Of a stretch of DNA of 64,000 nt, positions 58,385-64,000 are shown one piece after another. A program made the translations under genes and the position numbers. The DNA comes from Singulisphaera sp. GP187. Lineage in GTDB: Bacteria; Planctomycetota; Phycisphaerae; Phycisphaerales; SM1A02. The stretch spans positions 33,311 to 97,310 of the forward strand of contig CAMBMO010000009.1 in the NCBI GenBank assembly GCA_945868805.1, given 5' to 3'. The notes beneath the pieces are model-generated. The model saw only the letters and a program-made list of their open reading frames with translations, did not search any database and was not told the origin of the DNA. How positions within the stretch are numbered: position 1 is the first letter of the stretch; each line of letters begins with the position of its first letter.

Positions 58385-61228
58385 ATGCAGGTCATGAGAA
58401 TCATCGGCCTTGTCGTTCTACTACTGAGCGTCGCTGGGATGTGGACGACGGCACTCGTGCTTCATCCAATGCTTCCCGCCCGGATTCCGCTCCATTTTGA
58501 CCTTAGCGGAGTTCTAGATCGGTTCGGCTCACCGAGCTTTGCAAACTGGTTTCTGCTTCCGATCATTGGGACAGTCATCCCGTTCTTCCTCGTGGGAATC
58601 TCATTCGCAATGTGGTGGCTCCTTCGAACCGTGCCTGGAATCATGAATCTTCCCAGAAAAGATGAGCTCCTCGCGCTACCGCTCGATGCCCAACGACGCG
58701 CGCTCTTCCCAATTGAAGCGGTGATGACGTGGATATCGATCGCGATGATGATCGGATTCGCTGGGCTCCTGTTCGGTACCGAGCGCGTCGCAACTGAAGC
58801 GTGGAGGACACTCCATTCGTGGCCACTCTTCGCTTTCATCCTTCCGAAGTCGCATCCGGACCGAGACGCTGATCCAGGCGGCGCTCGCGAGCCAAGTATC
58901 TTCCAGAGGATGATCCCGACTCCCAGAACACTCGCGCCCCTGATCGCTCTCCTCGCCTGCGCCTGCTTTATCGCCCCCGTCGACGGTGCGCAATCCCACG
59001 CCGATGCCATCTCAAGCGCACTGCAGGATTCGAAGGCAAATCGTCCCGAGATCGAGAAGGCACTTCACGACGCTCCGACTGATCAGAAACTCGGCATGAA
59101 CTGGCTTGTCACGCACATGCCACGCCGCGACCTCGAAACGCTTTCGGCGCAGTTTTTGCTCGACAACTGTGACGAGGCATACCGCGCATGGAAGGGCGCG
59201 CGTTGGCACGATGCAGTCAGCCAGGAACTCTTCTTCGATTGCATCTTGCCGTACGCATCTATCAGTGAAACTCGCGACGAATGGCGCACGACCTTGCGCG
59301 AGAAGTGTGCGCCGATGATCGCCAATGCGAAATCTCCCGGCGAGGCGGCAGTGATCATCAATCGCGAACTCTTCCCCCTGATTCAGGTGAAGTACTCAAC
59401 CAAGCGCAAGCAAGCTGACCAGAGTCCGCGCGAATCGATGGAGTCCGGGCTGGCGTCCTGCACGGGGCTCGCGATTGTGCTCGTCGATGCATGCAGATCG
59501 GTCGGCATTCCAGCCCGTTTCGCTGGGATTCCAATGTGGCTTGATGGCAGTGGCAATCACTCGTGGACCGAAGTGTGGGACAACGGCTGGCATTTCACGG
59601 GCGCTGCCGAACCAGATGGCGACAACCTCGACAAGGCGTGGTTTGCGGATCGCGTCGCGACTGCCAAGCGCGATCAACTCGATCACGCCGTCTATGCGGT
59701 GACCTGGAACGAATCGCCCTTTCGCTTTCCGACCGCTTGGAGAGAAGACGACGATGGCATCGTGAGGGCGATCAATGTGACTGACCGCTACGCACATGGG
59801 AACACCTCAGTCAACCCAGGAGAGGCTCGCGTTCGAATTCGCGCCATCGATGGCGACGCGAGAGAGGCAGTCCAAATCGCCATCACCGATGCTGCTGGCA
59901 AGCCCGTTTTCTCGGGTACGACCAACGACGAGGGATTCGACTCAAACGACCATCTCACGCTTCGCCTTCCGATCGGTGAATCGTTCACCATGACCTCGCC
60001 CGATGCGGCTCCGCTCACTCTCATGGTCGACCGCGACGAACAACTGGTCACGGTCAAGGTCCAGCGATCAGACTCGGCTCAGGCGGTCAAGGAACTGCGG
60101 GGATTCCTTCAAGCACACGGCACAGCAAATCTCCAACAGCAACCATTTTCGTCGATAGCCCTCTCGAAGTCCGACGCGATAAAGGCGCGCGACCTGATTT
60201 GGAAAGACTATTCATCGAGTGTTCGCGCAGATCGTCGAAAGGAGCTCGCCTCGGGAGTCATCGACGTTGATGGCGTCTCGATGCCGATCTGGTTCAAGAC
60301 CTACGGCGACAAACCGCTCGGCGGCCGCAGTCTCTTCATTTCGATGCACGGCGGTGGTGGCGCTCCCAAGGAAGTCAACGACAAGCAGTGGAAGAATCAA
60401 CAACGACTCTATGAACCAAAGGAAGGCGTCTACGTCGCTCCGCGCGCGCCGACCGACACTTGGAATTTGTGGCACGAAGGTCACATCGATCCCCTGTTCA
60501 CTCGACTCATCGAAGACTTCGTGATCGTCGAGGGCGTGAACCCCGACCGTGTTTACATCATGGGGTACAGCGCGGGCGGAGACGGTGTCTACCAGCTTGC
60601 CCCGCGCATGGCCGATCAACTCGCCGCAGCGGCGATGATGGCTGGACATCCCAACGAGACGAAGCCCGATGGATTGCGCAACCTCCCATTCACATTGCAT
60701 GTGGGCGAAAACGACACGCCATTCAAACGCAACGAGATAGGCGCCCAGTGGAAGGTGCAACTCGACGAACTTGCCGCGGGCGATCCCGGTGGCTATCCGC
60801 ATCTCGTCGAGATTCATGCGGGAAAGGGCCACTGGATGGACCGTGATGATGCAAGTGCCGTTGCGTGGATGGCAACCCATGCCCGCGACATGCGCCCCAA
60901 GCGAATCGTCTGGCTTCAGGATGATGTGACCCATGATCGCTTCTATTGGTTGGCGACAATGAAACCGCAAGCGGGCGCGCGCGTCATCGCATCACGCGAG
61001 GGTCAACTTTTCACAATCGTGGACTCCTCGACCGATCAGCCGCTCGTACTTCGTCTCGACGACAGCATGTGCGATCTCGACCAACCGATCACGATCAAGC
61101 GTGGCGATGCGGTCGTCCTCAACGAACGCGCCCCCCGCATGATTGGGACGATTGCTCGCACACTGCTCGAACGCGGTGATCCAACCGCGAGTTTCAGCGC
61201 GGAGGTTGCGGTGCCGGCGACGAAGTGA
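58385..61228 (+). CDS. DUF1648-like membrane N-terminus + transglutaminase-like + esterase/alpha-beta hydrolase ORF
   Basis: HPMLPARIPLHFDLSGVLDRFGS (DUF1648-like) plus TMs; ASCTGLAIVLVDACRSVGIPARFAGIPMWLDGSGNHSWTEVWDNGWHF; MHGGGGAPKEVNDKQW...VYIMGYSAGGDGVYQLAPRMADQLAAAAMMAGH. Alternative start at 58910. Confidence 0.8.
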   Translation: MQVMRIIGLVVLLLSVAGMWTTALVLHPMLPARIPLHFDLSGVLDRFGSPSFANWFLLPIIGTVIPFFLVGISFAMWWLLRTVPGIMNLPRKDELLALPLDAQRRALFPIEAVMTWISIAMMIGFAGLLFGTERVATEAWRTLHSWPLFAFILPKSHPDRDADPGGAREPSIFQRMIPTPRTLAPLIALLACACFIAPVDGAQSHADAISSALQDSKANRPEIEKALHDAPTDQKLGMNWLVTHMPRRDLETLSAQFLLDNCDEAYRAWKGARWHDAVSQELFFDCILPYASISETRDEWRTTLREKCAPMIANAKSPGEAAVIINRELFPLIQVKYSTKRKQADQSPRESMESGLASCTGLAIVLVDACRSVGIPARFAGIPMWLDGSGNHSWTEVWDNGWHFTGAAEPDGDNLDKAWFADRVATAKRDQLDHAVYAVTWNESPFRFPTAWREDDDGIVRAINVTDRYAHGNTSVNPGEARVRIRAIDGDAREAVQIAITDAAGKPVFSGTTNDEGFDSNDHLTLRLPIGESFTMTSPDAAPLTLMVDRDEQLVTVKVQRSDSAQAVKELRGFLQAHGTANLQQQPFSSIALSKSDAIKARDLIWKDYSSSVRADRRKELASGVIDVDGVSMPIWFKTYGDKPLGGRSLFISMHGGGGAPKEVNDKQWKNQQRLYEPKEGVYVAPRAPTDTWNLWHEGHIDPLFTRLIEDFVIVEGVNPDRVYIMGYSAGGDGVYQLAPRMADQLAAAAMMAGHPNETKPDGLRNLPFTLHVGENDTPFKRNEIGAQWKVQLDELAAGDPGGYPHLVEIHAGKGHWMDRDDASAVAWMATHARDMRPKRIVWLQDDVTHDRFYWLATMKPQAGARVIASREGQLFTIVDSSTDQPLVLRLDDSMCDLDQPITIKRGDAVVLNERAPRMIGTIARTLLERGDPTASFSAEVAVPATK

Positions 61229-61248
61229 CCTGCAGGGATCTGACGGGA

Positions 61249-61590
61249 TTACACGGTCGAAGATGCCAGCAACCCCCGCTTGAGCACCCAGCGCTCGAAG
61301 ATCCAGGTTGCGAATGGCGGCACTGCGGCGACCAATGCCCACACCGTAACTGTCCGCCCCCACTTTTGCGACTTTGCAGCTCGAAAAGCACAGACGAGAT
61401 AGACAATGAACAATCCCCCGTGGACCGGTCCCATGATCTGTACGCCAACGGGATTCGCGAATGCTCCGTACTTGAAATACATCCCCGCAAGCAACCCCGC
61501 CCACGACCACGCCTCGGCGATCGCCGCGAGTCGAAACTGCCCAGACGCCGATTCAAACCACGCCATTTCCTTCGGTGAATTGCTCATCAT
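61249..61590 (-). CDS. DUF3817 small membrane protein
   Basis: FRLAAIAEAWSWAGLLAGMYFKYGAFANPVGVQIMGPVHGGLFIVYLVCAFRAAKSQKW. Confidence 0.85.
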   Translation of the reverse strand: MMSNSPKEMAWFESASGQFRLAAIAEAWSWAGLLAGMYFKYGAFANPVGVQIMGPVHGGLFIVYLVCAFRAAKSQKWGRTVTVWALVAAVPPFATWIFERWVLKRGLLASSTV

Positions 61591-61625
61591 GCGATCCTAG
61601 TCGTACCGATAGGATTCTTTTCCCT

Positions 61626-62702
61626 ATGCCCCCCACGACGTTTGCCTGGATTGGTTTCATCGCGATCATCGGGGTGCTGTTGGCGCTCGACCTAGGCGTC
61701 TTTCACCGCAAGGCGCATGTGATACCGATCAAGGAAGCCCTGAAGTGGTCGGTGATCTGGGTAACCGTCGGACTCTCATTCTCGATCGTTGTGTACTTCG
61801 CGTACGAAGGGCACTGGCTCGATCTTGGCGCGACATTCGACCCTATCGACGGCAAGTTGAACAACGGACGATTGGCAGCCGAAAAATACCTCACGGGATA
61901 CATCGTCGAGCAATCCCTCAGCGTCGACAACCTCTTTGTCATCGCGACGATCTTCACTTCCTTTGCAGTCCCCACTATTTATCAGCACCGGCTCCTCTTC
62001 TGGGGAATTCTGGGAGCACTCGCAATGCGTGGCGCGATGATCGGTATCGGTGCGCAACTGGTTGCCAATTTTCACTGGATTCTTTATGTTTTCGGTGGGT
62101 TTCTCGTACTGACCGCCTTCAAGATGCTGTTGGGTGGTGGATCGCACTCTGATCCGTCCATGAACGTCGCAGTGCGCCTCGCGCGCCGGATCTTCCCCGT
62201 GACCGATCGTTATCACGGCAATCACTTCATTGTCCGTGCGGGCAGCTCGAATTCCACGGAAGCTGCCCTCCCGGGGTTCGCCCCGCTCGACGACCCTGCA
62301 GTCGCGCGAGTCAAGTTGGGCACATGGATGCTGACGCCGATGGCGATCGCGCTACTCGTTGTTGAGACGACCGACCTGATCTTCGCGGTGGATTCGATCC
62401 CGGCGATCTTTGCAATTACAGCCGATCCCTTCATCGTCTTCACAAGCAACATCTTCGCAATTCTTGGCTTGAGATCGCTCTTCTTTCTCTTGGCGGGGAT
62501 GCTCGACAAATTTCGATATCTCAAGTACTCGCTCGCAGCGATTCTCCTGATCGTCGGGGCAAAGATGTTTGTGTCCGACTGGCTCGACAAGATCTTTGGC
62601 GGGCACTTCAACATATATCTGCTTGCGATCGTCTTCGTGATTCTGTTGGTTGGTTGCGTCGCATCTTGGCAGGCGCAACGCAGTTCGAACCGACGTTTGT
62701 GA
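61626..62702 (+). CDS. TerC family integral membrane protein
   Basis: ALDLGVFHRKAHVIPIKEALKWSVIWVTVGLSF...GYIVEQSLSVDNLFVIATIFTSFAVP...LLVVETTDLIFAVDSIPAIFAITADPFIVFTSNIFAILGLRSLFFLLAGML. Confidence 0.96.
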   Translation: MPPTTFAWIGFIAIIGVLLALDLGVFHRKAHVIPIKEALKWSVIWVTVGLSFSIVVYFAYEGHWLDLGATFDPIDGKLNNGRLAAEKYLTGYIVEQSLSVDNLFVIATIFTSFAVPTIYQHRLLFWGILGALAMRGAMIGIGAQLVANFHWILYVFGGFLVLTAFKMLLGGGSHSDPSMNVAVRLARRIFPVTDRYHGNHFIVRAGSSNSTEAALPGFAPLDDPAVARVKLGTWMLTPMAIALLVVETTDLIFAVDSIPAIFAITADPFIVFTSNIFAILGLRSLFFLLAGMLDKFRYLKYSLAAILLIVGAKMFVSDWLDKIFGGHFNIYLLAIVFVILLVGCVASWQAQRSSNRRL

Positions 62703-62902
62703 CGTTATCAGACGACAATGGCACTTTCTGACTCCACAAACCATCAATTTAGGTTCTCCAATCTCCTAATTATTGGGTTCATCATTTGACAGGCATGAAA
62801 ACCGTGCCACCTTGAGGGTGGAGAGACTCGGTAGAGGGATTGTGTATCGGACAATTGAATCCGATTCTGTATTGGCTTCTTCCCTACCTTGGAGAATCTC
62901 TC

Positions 62903-63445
62903 ATGAAGACCGTAGTTCTTGGCGCATCGCTCGCCGCAATCGTTGGGTCTGTCGCAACTGCTGATGTGACCTATTCCTTCACAAATCAAACATGGACTGG
63001 CTTCAATTTCGCCGAAGCCTATACCGCTGGCGGTCTCTCTGGGACGCTGACTGGTGCGTCCATTAATGTGACGCTCAATGCGGCAGTCAACTACACATAC
63101 GCGGACGACTTGACCGTCTATGTCGCTGGTTCGCCTCTGGCGCTCGGCGGCGCACTGCAGTGCGGCGGGTTCTCAAACTTGCAAGCTGCTCAGCGCTACT
63201 ACTGGCCAAACGGTGGTTCGTCCGCCCCTGGCACCACCTCGATTGGCACCAAGAACTTCACTACTGGCATCAATATGACTGGCAGTACAAACAGCGTTTG
63301 GATTGGTAACGGCTATGGCGCCGCAGGCACCTCAGGTACTTGGACTGGATCTATCACACTTCTTGGTGTGACTGCAGTGCCAGCTCCTGGTGCAATTGCA
63401 CTCGTTGGACTTGCAGGTCTCGTTGGTCGTCGACGACGATCATGA
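62903..63445 (+). CDS. PEP-CTERM-type secreted protein
   Basis: MKTVVLGASLAAIVGSVATADVTYSF...; C-terminus AVPAPGAIALVGLAGLVGRRRRS. Confidence 0.85.
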   Translation: MKTVVLGASLAAIVGSVATADVTYSFTNQTWTGFNFAEAYTAGGLSGTLTGASINVTLNAAVNYTYADDLTVYVAGSPLALGGALQCGGFSNLQAAQRYYWPNGGSSAPGTTSIGTKNFTTGINMTGSTNSVWIGNGYGAAGTSGTWTGSITLLGVTAVPAPGAIALVGLAGLVGRRRRS

Positions 63446-63488
63446 CTTCTGAATGAGAGTCGGTAAGTTTCTAAAGTTTGTCTTCAAA

Positions 63489-63519
63489 GGGGGACGCCCA
63501 CGCGGCGTCCCCTTTTTTT
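63489..63519 (+). terminator. Rho-independent terminator
   Basis: ggggacgcc-cacgc-ggcgtcccc (9-bp perfect stem) followed by TTTTTTT. Confidence 0.93.
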
Positions 63520-63542
63520 CGTTTTGCTCTTTTGGTTTTCGA

Positions 63543-64000
63543 TCAGAGCCTGCGCCGCGCATCATGAAGAGCGCCAAGTGAATTCCACGATTCATCGAAC
63601 GCCCATTCATAATTTCGCCATCGTCCAATCGAAGCGCGGTTGATCGGGCGCCTCACTTGATCATGGCTCAGGGTCAACACAGTGCGCAGATTGCCTTCGG
63701 GGGCAAGAGTTGCCTCGTCCATCGCAAGACCCATCTTGGACAAACATCGGCTTACATGCCCTGCAGGATCGGCGATCAAGTCTTCATACACAATCGCCTC
63801 GTGTTCAAAGTCCAGCACCTCAAGCGCCTGCGGCAGAATCGATCGGTGCGCAGCAATCACTTTATGAATGGACTCGATCGACCCAGACCATCCAAATGCG
63901 CTGGGATGAAAATTTCCAAGAAAAGTGCTGATTGCAGTATCACGCGGATCTCGGTCGACGGCAATCATGACCGTGCCAGGCAGAATGGTTGCGATCAGCG
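63543..64000 (-). CDS. Sulfotransferase-family protein C-terminal part, truncated by window edge
   Basis: LIATILPGTVMIAVDRDPRDTAISTFLGNFHP...IVYEDLIADPAGHVSRCLSKMGL...RRPINRASIGRWRNYEWAFDESWNSLG; frame open to 64000. Confidence 0.8.
   Translation of the reverse strand, partial: LIATILPGTVMIAVDRDPRDTAISTFLGNFHPSAFGWSGSIESIHKVIAAHRSILPQALEVLDFEHEAIVYEDLIADPAGHVSRCLSKMGLAMDEATLAPEGNLRTVLTLSHDQVRRPINRASIGRWRNYEWAFDESWNSLGALHDARRRL

Noticed and set aside
62786-62820. TTGACA box upstream of the PEP-CTERM gene at 62903 as a sigma70 promoter
   Set aside because: No convincing -10 at proper spacing (ACCTTG), so not supported as a promoter.
1-64000. CRISPR arrays, IS elements, prophage or toxin-antitoxin/defence islands
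   Set aside because: No regularly spaced palindromic repeats, transposase, integrase, phage structural or recognisable defence genes were found by eye.

Overview
The window looks like a chromosomal segment of a Planctomycetota bacterium, probably Phycisphaerae-like. That assignment is inferred from DUF1501/DUF1549/DUF1553/DUF1552/DUF1592-type genes, PEP-CTERM tails of the form VPAPGAIALxGLAGLxGRRRRS and dockerin-like C-termini. Positions 1-10213 (minus strand) hold a compact S10+spc ribosomal protein operon running from rpsJ to rplO, where rplO is cut by the window edge. No rpmD lies between rpsE and rplO. Several of these r-proteins have unusual low-complexity C-terminal extensions. Downstream are: a divergent block with secreted hypotheticals, a GT2 glycosyltransferase and a possible BshC-like protein; an OB/HD nuclease; NnrD; a transglutaminase; lysS; prfB, which needs a +1 frameshift at CTT-TAA-C; two carbohydrate-active enzymes and a hybrid histidine kinase coupled to prfB; tRNA-Ser(UGA); a tricorn-like protease; tRNA-Gly(GCC); an S9 peptidase; a DUF1549/1553 + DUF1501 pair; an SDR-rbsB-rbsA-rbsC-galM sugar operon; a secreted 18-aa repeat protein; PEP-CTERM and dockerin-like proteins; a Ser/Thr kinase-TPR protein; a DUF1592 + DUF1552 pair; a Tat-type FAD oxidoreductase; a membrane/transglutaminase/esterase fusion ORF; and TerC. 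The strongest non-routine signals are the prfB recoding site with UAA instead of UGA and no evident SD stimulator, the 6 x 18-aa repeat protein, the L3-L4 intercistronic region, and the DUF1648/transglutaminase/esterase ORF with an internal signal peptide. I found no CRISPR array, transposon, prophage or recognisable defence system. All family calls come from reading motifs by eye; no database search was run.
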